From: Tardiphaga robiniae
Lineage (GTDB): Bacteria > Pseudomonadota > Alphaproteobacteria > Rhizobiales > Xanthobacteraceae
Reading direction: 5' to 3'
DNA length: 64,000 bases
Assembly: GCF_013359755.1 (NCBI RefSeq)
Contig: NZ_JABMCJ010000089.1
Location: forward strand, 1 to 64,000
In this document: one piece after another, positions 1-8,468 of the stretch
How the letters are laid out: every line of letters begins with the position of its first letter
Position numbering within the stretch: position 1 is the stretch's first letter
The notes under the pieces: model-generated
Seen by the model: only the letters and a program-made list of their open reading frames with translations
The model's database searches: none
What the model was told of the DNA's origin: nothing
Made by a program: the position numbers and the translations under genes

Positions 1-12
1 AAAAAACACCGC

Positions 13-126
13 ATGCGGAACGCCGGGCACTTGCTCGGGGCCTCCGAAAGTCCTGATGCACACTAACCTGCGGAAGACCGCATTCGCATCAGGCCCAAGG
101 GTGCAACGGGCACCCGGCGTTCCGCA
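13..126. repeat. Long inverted repeat, intergenic
   Basis: Two perfectly complementary 14-base arms (14-27, TGCGGAACGCCGGG, and 113-126) enclose about 85 bases. No credible gene lies here. The sequence style resembles dispersed intergenic repeats of Bradyrhizobium-type genomes; that resemblance is from memory and was not checked by a search. The whole stretch 1-558 holds only this and two further repeat-like blocks. Confidence 0.5.
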
Positions 127-270
127 CGCCCTCTCACAGGGGGCGGGAATGCAAGCAACGACGGCGCCCCCGCGCCGCAAACAATGGGGGCGATGACGCA
201 TGTCTGAAGAGCAGTGGCTGTTTGACAGTTGAATCTGAAATAACGTGACGCGCGAACGTCCAAACCAGAC

Positions 271-360
271 GCCGTCATGCCCGGCGCATGCCGGGTATCC
301 ACGCCTTGGCGACGTCCACAGCAAGGCGTGGATGGCCGGAACAAGTCCGGCCATGACGTG
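271..360. repeat. REP-like palindromic element
   Basis: The block starts GCCGTCATGCCCGGCGCATG and ends in the complementary style with ...CCGGCCATGACGTG. Internal palindromes are visible: CCCGGC-GCAT-GCCGGG near the left end, AAGGCGTGG against CCACGCCTT in the middle, and GGCCGG-AACAAGT-CCGGCC at the right. This is the typical build of the GTCATGCCCGG-type repeats scattered in gaps of Bradyrhizobiaceae. A related element lies at 43024-43120. Confidence 0.65.
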
Positions 361-431
361 TGCAGAAGCCTGGGATCATTGCGAAGCTCGCTTCGCGTAG
401 TCGGGCCACGACGACCGAGAGCATCACGCGG

Positions 432-545
432 GATCGCAGGATGGGTGGAGTGCAGGCGCATCGCGCAGGAGCGAAACCCATCAACCACACAAGCTCAGAA
501 AAGCGATGGTTTCGCGAGGACGCTCTACCCATCCTACGATTGCGG
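432..545. repeat. Nested inverted-repeat element
   Basis: Outer arms CGCAGGATGGGT (435-446) and ACCCATCCTACG (527-538) are complementary with one mismatch. Inner arms GCGAAACCCATC (471-482) and GATGGTTTCGC (505-515) are nearly complementary. The element abuts the 3' end of the DUF2927 gene and could contribute to its transcript end, but no T-tract is visible. Confidence 0.5.
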
Positions 546-558
546 ACGACGCTCGCCG

Positions 559-1377
559 CTAATCCTGCAGCTCGTTCACCTTGCTCACCCAGATACGCAC
601 GTCAGTGAGCACCTGCGGCAGCACGTCCTTGACCTCCTGCACGGTCATGCCGGCCTTGATGCGGGGATCGTAGAGGATGTTGAGGATGTACTGGTCGTAG
701 ACGTCGAAGAAGCCCATCTGGACGTTGTCGTTGAACATCGTCCACGGCACCGTACTGGTATCGTTGATCGGGCCCAGCGACTGCAGCAATTCCTCATAGG
801 CGCAATCGAGAAAGACGAAGTCGCCATTGTCTACGGTGAGGATCACGTCGGAGCGTTCGATCTCGAAGGCCTCGTTCTTGCGGAAGCCGGACAGGCATTG
901 CGGGTCCAGGGAGTCGCGGATCTCGTTGGCCCGGTCGGTGCCATAGAAGGTCGAGATGGTGCGATAGAGATCGCGGTCGCGCACCAGCTTCACCAGCACA
1001 TTGGCGTCGTCGCGGTTGTCCGCCATGGCGATGTTGAGATGCTGCACCCGGCGCGCGATGTCGGTCACAACCTTGGCGATTTGAGCCTTGCGGTCGGCAC
1101 GGCCTTCGGCGAAGACCCGCACCGGAAGCTCATATTTGCGAATGCGGTCGACGCGGCCGGCGAGGTGATATTCGGCGCCAAAGGCGGTCTTGAAAAAACC
1201 GTCGATGATCTCGCTGTCGGTAAAGGTTTTCTTCTCGGTGCGCTGGCGCGCCGTAACGGCGGGCGGCTCGCTCGCGCCGGCATAAGACGGCTGCGGCACA
1301 AAGGCGGTCAAAGACGCTAGCGCCAGCAGCGCGGCAATCGTCCGGACGATGAATCGATCTGGTGTCGGGGCGGGCAT
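559..1377 (-). CDS. DUF2927 domain protein, exported
   Basis: A 272-residue protein with a Sec-type signal peptide: hydrophobic residues about 10-25, then SYA-GA as likely cleavage site. The rest matches what I know of the DUF2927 family: an acidic, aromatic-rich C-terminal part with the signature region LGPINDTSTVPWTMFND followed by FFDVYDQYILNILYDPRI. Two mature cysteines (LDPQC and FLDCA) could form a disulfide. The family is common in alphaproteobacteria and has no assigned reaction. It is transcribed in the same direction as the L,D-transpeptidase upstream, so an envelope role is plausible but is inference. The start is the ATG at 1377; the long plus-strand frame over it is a GC-rich shadow. 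Confidence 0.85.
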   Translation of the reverse strand: MPAPTPDRFIVRTIAALLALASLTAFVPQPSYAGASEPPAVTARQRTEKKTFTDSEIIDGFFKTAFGAEYHLAGRVDRIRKYELPVRVFAEGRADRKAQIAKVVTDIARRVQHLNIAMADNRDDANVLVKLVRDRDLYRTISTFYGTDRANEIRDSLDPQCLSGFRKNEAFEIERSDVILTVDNGDFVFLDCAYEELLQSLGPINDTSTVPWTMFNDNVQMGFFDVYDQYILNILYDPRIKAGMTVQEVKDVLPQVLTDVRIWVSKVNELQD

Positions 1378-1442
1378 TATTACTCAAGTTCTCGCAATGC
1401 GCGTATTTGCGCAAGCGTTCAGTGCCGCCCCCGCGGACTATT

Positions 1443-1468
1443 CGAAGGCTTCCCGCAGGAAGCCTTCG
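1443..1468 (-). terminator. Hairpin, likely terminator of the L,D-transpeptidase
   Basis: Perfect 11-bp stem CGAAGGCTTCC (1443-1453) and its complement (1458-1468) with a four-base loop, 15 bases beyond the transpeptidase stop. The T-run is weak in both directions, so termination efficiency is uncertain. Confidence 0.5.
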
Positions 1469-1482
1469 TTCTCAGGTCAAGC

Positions 1483-2097
1483 TCAGTTCTTGACGATGAC
1501 CGTCGCGCCGACCGAGACGCGGTTATAGAGATCGGTGACATCGTCATTGGTCATGCGGAAGCATCCCGAGGACACGGCCTGCCCGATGGTCTCCGGCTCG
1601 TTCGAGCCGTGGATGCGGTACAGCGTCGAGCCGAGATACATGGCGCGGGCGCCGAGCGGGTTGTCGATGCCGCCGGGCATGTGGCGGGGCAGGTCGGGCC
1701 GGCGGGCGAGCATCTGGGCCGGCGGGGTCCAGCTCGGCCATTCCTTCTTGGCGGTGACGCGGTGGACGCCGCCCCAGCGGAAGCCATCGCGGCCGACGCC
1801 GATGCCATAGCGCAGCGCCTGGCCGCCCGGCTGCACCAGATAGAGCCGGCGCTCGGCGGTGTTCACGACGATGGTCCCAGGGGCGTAATTGCTGTGGAAG
1901 CCGACGGTCTGGCGCTGGATCGGGCCGGAGCTGTTGCCGCCGCCATTGCCGAAATTGGAGAAGAAGTTGGAGAGCGACGGGCCGTCGTCGACCTCGAAGT
2001 CCTGCGCCGGCGGCTGGTTGCGAACGCGTGCATCGGCAGGAAACGCAATTGTGGTGAACGCGGCTGCGGCAAAAAAGAGAGCAAAAAGGCGCTTCAT
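1483..2097 (-). CDS. L,D-transpeptidase (YkuD/ErfK family)
   Basis: A 204-residue exported cell-wall enzyme that would make 3-3 cross-links in peptidoglycan or attach proteins to it. The signal peptide (MKRLFALFFAAAAF, cleavage near PADA) is followed by a short disordered Gly/Asn/Ser segment and the YkuD domain. The catalytic pattern is visible: His163 in IHGSN and Cys179 in the SSGCFRM motif, 16 residues apart, as in the family. I chose the ATG at 2097, preceded by GAGGA at suitable distance; ATG 2100 is adjacent and equally readable. An upstream in-frame extension to 2229 lacks signal-peptide character and was dropped. A hairpin follows the stop. Confidence 0.9.
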   Translation of the reverse strand: MKRLFALFFAAAAFTTIAFPADARVRNQPPAQDFEVDDGPSLSNFFSNFGNGGGNSSGPIQRQTVGFHSNYAPGTIVVNTAERRLYLVQPGGQALRYGIGVGRDGFRWGGVHRVTAKKEWPSWTPPAQMLARRPDLPRHMPGGIDNPLGARAMYLGSTLYRIHGSNEPETIGQAVSSGCFRMTNDDVTDLYNRVSVGATVIVKN

Positions 2098-2336
2098 CAT
2101 GGTCCTCGCCAGAAAAAATTGAGGCCCAAGACAGGCCATAAATCGCCCCGATCCGCAACCCACGGCCGTGTGAGGACAGCCCGGATGGAGCGATAATAAC
2201 CGGCGTTCAGCCCGCCCCGCGGCCCTCACAACGAAGCCTTGCGTTCCGACCCTTTGACGGGCCCTCCGAACAATGGTTCATCAGCCCCCGAGATCAAGAA
2301 ACCGAGATACGACCCTGAATCAAACGGAGTGAGACG

Positions 2337-3878
2337 ATGAACGGTGCGGAAAGCCTGGTGCGGACATTGGTGGCGGGCAATGTGGATGTCTGCTTTGCCA
2401 ATCCGGGAACGTCGGAAATGCATTTCGTTGCGGCGCTCGACCGCGTCGAAGGCATGCGCTGCGTGCTCGGCCTGTTCGAAGGCGTCGTCACCGGCGCGGC
2501 CGATGGCTACTTCCGCATGAAGGGCACCCCGGCCTCGACGCTGCTGCATCTCGGCCCCGGCCTCGCCAATGGCCTCGCCAACCTGCACAATGCCAAGAAG
2601 GCCAATTCGGGCATCGTCAACATCGTCGGCCAGCATGCCGTCTATCACATCGAATACAACGCGCCGCTGACCTCGGACATCGAGGGCCTCGCCCGTCCGA
2701 TGTCGCAGTGGGTGCACACCTCGCCGGATTCCAAGTCGGTGGCCAAGGACGGCGCCGCAGCAATTGCCGCCGCCAAGGATCGCCAGATCGCGACGCTGAT
2801 CCTGCCCGCTGACACCGCATGGGGCGCGGCTGACGGTGTGGCGCCGGTGCCGGCCGAGAAGCAGAGCGCCGGCTATTCGGCGCAGGCCGTCGAGACCGCC
2901 GCCAGGATCATGAAGGACGGTGGCGCCTCGACGCTGCTGCTGATGACCGGCCAGGGGCTGACCGAGAAGGGCCTGGCGCTGGCCGAGCAGATCGCCGGCA
3001 AGACCGGCTGCAAGGTGATGGGCCAGACCTACAATCCGCGCATGGCGCGCGGCCGCGGCCGGTTCTCCATCGACCGCATTCCCTATGTGATCGAAGCCGC
3101 ACTTCCGCTGCTGAAGGATTTCAAGAACATCGTGTTGGTGGAAGCCAACGATCCCGTGGCCTTCTTCGCTTATCCGAACAAGCCGAGCATGCTGAAGCCG
3201 GAAGGCTGCGAAGTGCATCGCATCACCGCCGGCGGCGAGAACTCGATCGCTGCGCTCGAAGCACTGGCCGGCGCGCTCGGCGCCAAGCCGTCGGATGTGA
3301 AGCCGCAGAAGCTCGCCGAACTGGTGAAGCCGACCGGCGCGCTGAACCACACCACGATTGCGCAGGCGATTGCCTATGCGATCCCGGAAAACGCCATCAT
3401 GGTCGATGAGTCGTTGACCACCGGTCGCGGATTCTTCCCGCCGACCGCAGCGGCTGCGCCGCATGACTGGCTGCAGAACATGGGCGGCTCGATCGGCTTC
3501 TCGACCCCGGTCGCCACCGGCGCCGCCGTGGCCTGCCCGGACCGCAAGGTGATCTGCATGGTTGGTGACGGCAGCGCGATGTACACGCTGCAGTCGCTGT
3601 GGACCCAGGCCCGCGAAGAGCTCGACATCACCACTATCGTGTTCGCCAACCGCAAGTATCAAATCCTGCTCGGTGAATTCGCCGGCGTCGATGCCGGCGA
3701 GCCGGGCCAGCGCGCCCTCGATATGCTCAACCTCGACCGTCCGACGCTCGACTGGGTGTCGCTCGCCAAGGGCATGGGCGTCCCCGGCGTTTCGGTGTCC
3801 AACGTCGACGACTTCAACAAGGCGCTCGCCAACGCGATCGCTGCGAAAGGTCCGAAGCTGATCGAAGTGGTGATGTAA
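2337..3878 (+). CDS. ThDP-dependent enzyme, acetolactate synthase large-subunit family
   Basis: 513 residues in the three-domain layout of ThDP enzymes. The N-terminal PYR domain carries the activating glutamate E48 (GLFEG). A central domain is followed by the C-terminal PP domain with the GDG motif at 410-412 (VGDGSAMYT) and a downstream N at about 438 (ANRKY) that closes the Mg-ThDP motif. The protein is shorter than biosynthetic IlvB (about 570-590) and has no small subunit beside it. A catabolic decarboxylase or carboligase (benzoylformate decarboxylase or oxalyl-CoA decarboxylase-like) is therefore as likely as true acetolactate synthase. It stands alone, with two hairpins behind it. Confidence is high for the family and low for the substrate. 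Confidence 0.85.
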   Translation: MNGAESLVRTLVAGNVDVCFANPGTSEMHFVAALDRVEGMRCVLGLFEGVVTGAADGYFRMKGTPASTLLHLGPGLANGLANLHNAKKANSGIVNIVGQHAVYHIEYNAPLTSDIEGLARPMSQWVHTSPDSKSVAKDGAAAIAAAKDRQIATLILPADTAWGAADGVAPVPAEKQSAGYSAQAVETAARIMKDGGASTLLLMTGQGLTEKGLALAEQIAGKTGCKVMGQTYNPRMARGRGRFSIDRIPYVIEAALPLLKDFKNIVLVEANDPVAFFAYPNKPSMLKPEGCEVHRITAGGENSIAALEALAGALGAKPSDVKPQKLAELVKPTGALNHTTIAQAIAYAIPENAIMVDESLTTGRGFFPPTAAAAPHDWLQNMGGSIGFSTPVATGAAVACPDRKVICMVGDGSAMYTLQSLWTQAREELDITTIVFANRKYQILLGEFAGVDAGEPGQRALDMLNLDRPTLDWVSLAKGMGVPGVSVSNVDDFNKALANAIAAKGPKLIEVVM

Positions 3879-3906
3879 GCGGCGGGTATCGCCGCAGCTG
3901 CCAAAT

Positions 3907-3971
3907 ACCCCGCTACCAAGCGGGGTGCCTGCCAAATAGAGAAAGGCTCCGGATCACTCCGGAGCCTTTTC
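3907..3971 (+). terminator. Tandem hairpins, rho-independent terminator
   Basis: A first 7-bp hairpin (ACCCCGC, 3907-3913, with 3920-3926) is followed by a perfect 12-bp stem AAAGGCTCCGGA / TCCGGAGCCTTT (3942-3953 and 3958-3969) ending in a run of T. It terminates the ThDP-enzyme transcript. Confidence 0.85.
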
Positions 3972-4166
3972 AGTACTGTTCCCTGCTGGCGAAACGATTT
4001 CAATTGAAACACGTTCCGATTTTTCGGCGCAATTCCACGCAGCGCTTTCTCCGGCAGGGATTGTGTTCTGCAACCTGGGCGCATCGGGAACAATAGTTGT
4101 GAACATCGCGTTGCAAAGGGACAGCTACCGTACAGACAAGTTATTTCAGCGCACTCATAAGATCAG

Positions 4167-4385
4167 ATGGCAAAAAATCGTTGGGACGAGGAACAGATTG
4201 AAATTTTGAAAGGGCTTATCGCGCGTAAAGTATCGCTGGCCAGAGCCGCGGTGATCATGAAACGACCGCAGAGTTCCGTACAGATCCAGGCGCGCCGACT
4301 GGGAGCACCGTTCCCCGGTGTTCGAGCGACCAAAGCGCGGTTGAAGGCCCAAATCGATGAAGCCGAGAAGAAAGCGTTGCGGTGA
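4167..4385 (+). CDS. Small HTH-like protein (GcrA/Myb-like)
   Basis: A 72-residue basic protein. The pattern W-D-E-E-Q-I-E-I-L-K followed by ARKVSLARAAVIMKRPQSSVQIQARRLG looks like a tri-helical DNA-binding unit of the GcrA/SANT kind: acidic start, 'L-A-R-A-A' turn, then a recognition-helix-like segment ending in ARRLG. This is pattern recognition only and no residue proves it. The 3' end overlaps the next gene by four bases (GTGA), so the two are probably translated together. No strong Shine-Dalgarno is visible before ATG 4167. Function unknown. Confidence 0.65.
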   Translation: MAKNRWDEEQIEILKGLIARKVSLARAAVIMKRPQSSVQIQARRLGAPFPGVRATKARLKAQIDEAEKKALR

Positions 4386-4612
4386 AAAGCGCGATTGAGC
4401 TTGTGGTTGCCGCCTATGTCGATACGAACCAGCTAAGTGCGTTGCAAGATCTCAAGGTGCATCGCGAAACGCTGGCGGCGTCCGTCCGCAACAGAATGGA
4501 CTTCAATTTCGGGGTGCTGCTCGGGCAGCTCGACGACGACATCCGCGAGATCGAAGCCGGTATTCGCCGATTGCGTGCTTCGATGGAAGCGCGGCCAGCG
4601 GTCGAGTCCTAA
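4382..4612 (+). CDS. Small helical protein, coupled to the gene before
   Basis: A 76-residue protein that starts with GTG at 4382, overlapping the upstream stop as GTGA. The sequence is rich in Leu, Ala, Arg and Asp/Glu with no predicted membrane segment. The second half (LGQLDDDIREIEAGIRRLRASME) has heptad spacing compatible with a coiled coil. I do not recognise a family. Its tight coupling to the HTH-like gene suggests the products work together, for example as regulator and partner, but that is inference. Confidence 0.6.
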   Translation: MKSAIELVVAAYVDTNQLSALQDLKVHRETLAASVRNRMDFNFGVLLGQLDDDIREIEAGIRRLRASMEARPAVES

Positions 4613-4627
4613 GCTGGTGCGCGTCGG

Positions 4628-5506
4628 TCACGTTGCCAAGTCCTCCGTCTGTTCGCTCCAGCGCAGATAGTCGCGTGGTGAAATTCCCATCGAGCGACGG
4701 AACATAGCGCTGAAGGCACTTGGACTATCATAGCCGAGATCGAGCGCCACATTGGTCACCGGCTCGCGCATGGTCAGGCGCGACAATGCTTCCATCAATC
4801 GCACCTGCTGGCGCCATTCGGCGAAGCTCATGCCGGTCTCGCGGCGAAACAGCCGCGTCAGCGTCCGTCGGCCGAGGCCGCCGATCTGCGACCAGGATTC
4901 CAGATCCTGATTGTTGCCGGGCTCGCGCAGGATCGCTTCACAGATACGCGCGAGGCGGCGGTCCTGCGGCATCGGCGCGCGCAGCGGCACGGCCGGCATG
5001 CGGCCGATTTCAGCGAGCATCAAATTCATGATCTGGCCTTCGCGGCCGTCCATATCGTATTCGGTCGGGAAGGTGACGGCCTCGTTGAGCAGCGCGCGTA
5101 CCAGCGACGACACTTCCATCAGCTGGCACGAGGTCGGCAGGCCGACCGTCGCGTCGGGTTCGACGTAAAGCGTACGGAGCTGCACGGTGCCCCAGCAGCG
5201 GCTTTGATGGACGACGCCGGGCGGGATCCACAGCGCATGCTGCGGCGATACGGTCCAGCTGCCGGTCTCGGTGATCACGGTCATGACCCCGGTCAGGCCG
5301 TGGAGAAATTGCGCGCGGCGGTGGCTGTGCCGGACTCCGACGCCGCCCGAGGAGAATTCGGCAGCCATCGCAACCACCGGGCGTTGTGCGGCCTGGAGTG
5401 CATCGGCGCGGCGGCCGCTGGCCTCGAAGCCGGAAAAACTCACCATGGCCGGCGGCGCGACGCGCTGGCGCGGCGTGTTGCACGAAATTGAAGAGATATG
5501 GCCCAT
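4628..5506 (-). CDS. AraC family transcriptional regulator
   Basis: About 292 residues. An N-terminal cupin sensor domain (RHSHRRAQFLHGLTG..., then WIPPGVVHQ) is followed by the C-terminal double helix-turn-helix of AraC/XylS proteins: GGLGRRTLTRLFRRETGMS as first HTH and the ALDLGYDSPSAFSAMFRRSMG signature as second. The ATG at 5506 is preferred, with AGGA upstream; a TTG nine bases earlier is possible. It is divergent from the 2-hydroxyacid dehydrogenase and the ABC operon behind it, which are its likely targets (inference). The 245-base gap holds a repeat element and the promoters. Confidence 0.9.
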   Translation of the reverse strand: MGHISSISCNTPRQRVAPPAMVSFSGFEASGRRADALQAAQRPVVAMAAEFSSGGVGVRHSHRRAQFLHGLTGVMTVITETGSWTVSPQHALWIPPGVVHQSRCWGTVQLRTLYVEPDATVGLPTSCQLMEVSSLVRALLNEAVTFPTEYDMDGREGQIMNLMLAEIGRMPAVPLRAPMPQDRRLARICEAILREPGNNQDLESWSQIGGLGRRTLTRLFRRETGMSFAEWRQQVRLMEALSRLTMREPVTNVALDLGYDSPSAFSAMFRRSMGISPRDYLRWSEQTEDLAT

Positions 5507-5621
5507 ACGCGACAAATCCTGACCCTGTGAAGACGGAGATGATGCGCCGACATCGTACCCTAGGATAGAGGTTTTGGGCGCATCGTTCCGGACGTTGCCA
5601 TTCTCAAAGCAGGCTTCATGC

Positions 5622-5727
5622 CACTAGCGCGTTTTCCAGCGAAGTGGGTACCGGTTCGCATTAAGAAAACGCGTAAAACGACAATCCTGAGCCCCGTTCC
5701 GATTCAATCGGAACGGAAAAGGCTCGG
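5622..5727. repeat. Intergenic repeat with two hairpins
   Basis: Arms CGCGTTTTC (5628-5636) and GAAAACGCG (5665-5673) form one hairpin. CGTTCCGATT (5695-5704) and AATCGGAACG (5706-5715) form a second, perfect one, bracketed by GAGCC and GGCTC. This build recurs in Bradyrhizobium-type gaps as far as I recall. A fragment of similar sequence appears around 3990-4025. Confidence 0.55.
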
Positions 5728-5750
5728 GCAGAAACAAACGCAGGAATTCG

Positions 5751-6680
5751 ATGACCCGCATTACTCTCATGACAACCCTGTCCAACACCATGGGCTTTCT
5801 GGAGGACCATCTGAAGCGGGTGGTTCCCGGCGCGCTCGTGACCACTTGGCCGGAAGAGGGGGCGCTCGATGGGGAGGTTGTGGTCTGCTGGAAACCACCC
5901 GCGGGCGTGATGGCGACTATGCCGAATTTGCGGCTGATCCATTCCATCGCCGCCGGTGTGGACAATGTGTTGTCCGACACGGCACTGCCGGACCTGCCGC
6001 TCTGCCGGATCGTGGATCCGCTGCTGGGTAGAGCGATGGCCGAATATGTGCTGTGGGGCACGCTGTATTTTCATCGCGAATTTGATCGCGTCTCCACCAA
6101 TGCCCGCAATGGGCACTGGCATCGCTACGATCAGGTCGCGGCCGCTGACAAGCGCGTCGGCATCCTCGGTCTCGGCACCCTCGGAATCCAGGCTGCCACG
6201 CTGCTGAAATCGGTTGGCTACGAGGTCTCCGGCTGGTCGCGCTCCGCAAAACAGGTCGAGGGTGTGGACGTCTTCGCCGGCGACGCCGCGCTCGACGATT
6301 TCCTGGTGCAGACCGACATCCTGGTCTGTCTGCTGCCGCTAACGCAGAGCACGGTGGGAATTCTGAATGCTGACCGTTTCGCCCGCCTGCCGAAAGGGGC
6401 GGCGCTTATCCTCTGCAGCCGTGGCGAGCACCTGAACGTTCCAGACCTCGTTGCCTCATTGCGATCGGGCCATCTGCGCGGCGCAATTCTAGATGTGTTC
6501 GACAAAGAGCCGCTGCAGCCCGACAATCCGCTGTGGACGGAGCCGGGTATTCTGGTGACGCCGCATATGGCCGGATTGGCCAAACCGCGCGTCATTGCCG
6601 ACCAGATTGCCGAGAATATCCGCCGTCTCAAGACTGGAGAGATTCTACTCAACCGCGTCGATCCGGCACGGGGATACTGA
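5751..6680 (+). CDS. D-2-hydroxyacid dehydrogenase, glyoxylate/hydroxypyruvate reductase type
   Basis: 309 residues, the usual length for GhrA-like reductases. It reduces 2-oxoacids (glyoxylate, hydroxypyruvate) with NAD(P)H or runs the reverse reaction. The Rossmann motif GLGTLG is at 140-145. The catalytic set of the family is intact: R224 (SRGEH), E253 (DKEPL) and H272 (TPHMAG). The N-terminal catalytic domain contains the AAGVDN motif. It lies 161 bases upstream of the first binding protein of an ABC operon, in the same direction and divergent from the AraC regulator, so it may process what the transporter brings in. The exact 2-oxoacid cannot be read from sequence. Confidence 0.85.
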   Translation: MTRITLMTTLSNTMGFLEDHLKRVVPGALVTTWPEEGALDGEVVVCWKPPAGVMATMPNLRLIHSIAAGVDNVLSDTALPDLPLCRIVDPLLGRAMAEYVLWGTLYFHREFDRVSTNARNGHWHRYDQVAAADKRVGILGLGTLGIQAATLLKSVGYEVSGWSRSAKQVEGVDVFAGDAALDDFLVQTDILVCLLPLTQSTVGILNADRFARLPKGAALILCSRGEHLNVPDLVASLRSGHLRGAILDVFDKEPLQPDNPLWTEPGILVTPHMAGLAKPRVIADQIAENIRRLKTGEILLNRVDPARGY

Positions 6681-6841
6681 AATCCCGCTCATTCACGGAG
6701 CAGGCTCGGTTCTCAGACAACGCGGGCCCGATCGCGACAATGATCGGCCCGGCGACAGCGGCGGCTTGAATTTTGCAAGCTCATCCTTGCGCGTCAGTGC
6801 AACCCTGACGTTCAACCCTCTGTGTCTATCGGGAGAGCTGA

Positions 6842-8428
6842 ATGAATCGACGTGAGTTCGCGAAATTGCTGGGTCTGAGCGCTACGGCGCTGTCGGGCGT
6901 CCCGCTCGGCATCGCCCGCGCCACGGGGCAGACCAGAGGCGGTACGCTCAATACGATCATTCAACCTGAACCGCCGATCCTGGTCACGGCGATCAATCAG
7001 CAACAGCCGACCCTCACCGTCGGCGGCAAACTCTATGAGAGCCTGCTGCGTTACGATTTCGATCTCAAGCCGATTCCCGGCCTCGCCAAATCCTGGGAGG
7101 TTTCGCCGGACGGGCTGACCTATACGTTCAAGCTGTTCCCGAACATCACGTTTCACGACGGCAAGCCGCTGACCTCGGAAGACGTGATCTTCACCATGAC
7201 CAAGGTGCTGATGGAAACCCATGCGCGCGGTCGCGTGACATTTGCGCGCATCGCAAAGGCGGAGGCGCCCGATCCGCTGACGGTGATCTTCACGCTGAAG
7301 TCGCCCTTCGCACCGTTCCTGACGTCGCTGGATTGCACCACGGCGCCGATCCTGCCGAAGCACATCTATGAGGGGACCGACTATCGCAAGAATCCCGCCA
7401 ATGCGCAGGCAATCGGCTGTGGTCCGTTCAAGCTCAAGGAATGGGTCAAGGGATCGCACATCCATTTTGTCCGGCACGAAGGATACCATCGGCCCGGCGA
7501 GCCCTATCTCGACGAAATCATCTACCGTGCGATCCCCGATGGTGCGTCGCGTACCGTGGCGGTCGAGCAGGGCAAGGTGCAGCTGACGCAGTGGGGCGAT
7601 ATCGAATTCTTCGAGGTGCCGCGGCTGTCGAAACTGCCGAATTACGAGGTGTCCACCAAGGGCTACGAGTTCTTTGCGCCGCATCAATGGATCGAACTCA
7701 ATAATCGCATCAAGCCGATGGACGACAAGCGTTTTCGTCAGGCCGTGATGCATGCGATCGACCGCAAGGCGATGCTGCAGCGAATCTATTTCGGGCTTGG
7801 CAAGCTGGCGACCGGCCCGATCTCGTCGAAGACACGGTTCTACGACAAGAACGTCAAAACTTACGACTACTCCGTCGACAAGGCGAAAGCGCTGCTCGAC
7901 GAGATGGGCCTGAAGCCGGGTCCGGACGGCAAGCGCGTCACGCTGCGCTATCTGATCTCGCCGGTCAGCGAGGCCAATACGCGGGCCGCCGAATTCCTGC
8001 GCCAGTCACTCGGGCGCGTTGGCATCGATCTGCAATTGCAGACCACCGATATCGCCGGCTGGGCGCAAAAGTTCGCCGATTGGGATTACGATATGACTGC
8101 CAACCTGGTTTACCAGTTCGGCGATCCCGCGCTCGGTGTGGCACGCACCTACATCTCGTCGAATATCAAGAAGGGCATCCTGTTTTCGAACACCGCCGGC
8201 TATTCCAATCCGGAAGTTGATCGCCTGTTCGAAGAAGCAGCCGTGGCGACATCCGATGACAAGCGGCAGGAGCTCTATAGTCAGGTCCAGAGAATTCTCG
8301 TTGAGGACGTTCCAGTGGTCTGGACGTTCGAGCAGGACTATCCGAACTTCATCGACAAGCGGCTGAAGAACGTGTTGTCGACGGCGATCGGGGTGCACGA
8401 GACATTCGGGGCGGTGAGTTTCGGATGA
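6842..8428 (+). CDS. Peptide-type ABC binding protein, tandem copy 1 (SBP family 5)
   Basis: 528 residues. The Tat signal peptide has RR at residues 3-4 (NRREFAK) and a hydrophobic stretch to about residue 23, followed by ARA. The body is a DppA/OppA-type cluster C binding protein, with the standard blocks Y-E-S-L-L near residue 65, FHDGKPLTSEDV and GCGPFKLKEW. Such proteins capture di- or oligopeptides, nickel chelates, opines or other solutes in the periplasm. It is the first of three homologous copies before a single set of permease and ATPase genes. It differs from the other copies at many third positions and at some residues (GCGPF where the others have GSGPF), so the duplication is not recent. 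The specific solute is unknown. Confidence 0.92.
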   Translation: MNRREFAKLLGLSATALSGVPLGIARATGQTRGGTLNTIIQPEPPILVTAINQQQPTLTVGGKLYESLLRYDFDLKPIPGLAKSWEVSPDGLTYTFKLFPNITFHDGKPLTSEDVIFTMTKVLMETHARGRVTFARIAKAEAPDPLTVIFTLKSPFAPFLTSLDCTTAPILPKHIYEGTDYRKNPANAQAIGCGPFKLKEWVKGSHIHFVRHEGYHRPGEPYLDEIIYRAIPDGASRTVAVEQGKVQLTQWGDIEFFEVPRLSKLPNYEVSTKGYEFFAPHQWIELNNRIKPMDDKRFRQAVMHAIDRKAMLQRIYFGLGKLATGPISSKTRFYDKNVKTYDYSVDKAKALLDEMGLKPGPDGKRVTLRYLISPVSEANTRAAEFLRQSLGRVGIDLQLQTTDIAGWAQKFADWDYDMTANLVYQFGDPALGVARTYISSNIKKGILFSNTAGYSNPEVDRLFEEAAVATSDDKRQELYSQVQRILVEDVPVVWTFEQDYPNFIDKRLKNVLSTAIGVHETFGAVSFG

Positions 8429-8468
8429 CGTTGAACGTTTCAAATATCTTTGCTACAAAGGAATTAAG

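Noticed and set aside
277-1320. 347-codon plus-strand frame
   Set aside because: It lies opposite the DUF2927 gene, has no signal for translation, and its His/Asp/Val-rich composition is that of an antisense shadow of a GC-rich gene.
2226-3935. 569-codon minus-strand frame
   Set aside because: Antisense shadow of the ThDP enzyme, whose motifs are complete on the other strand.
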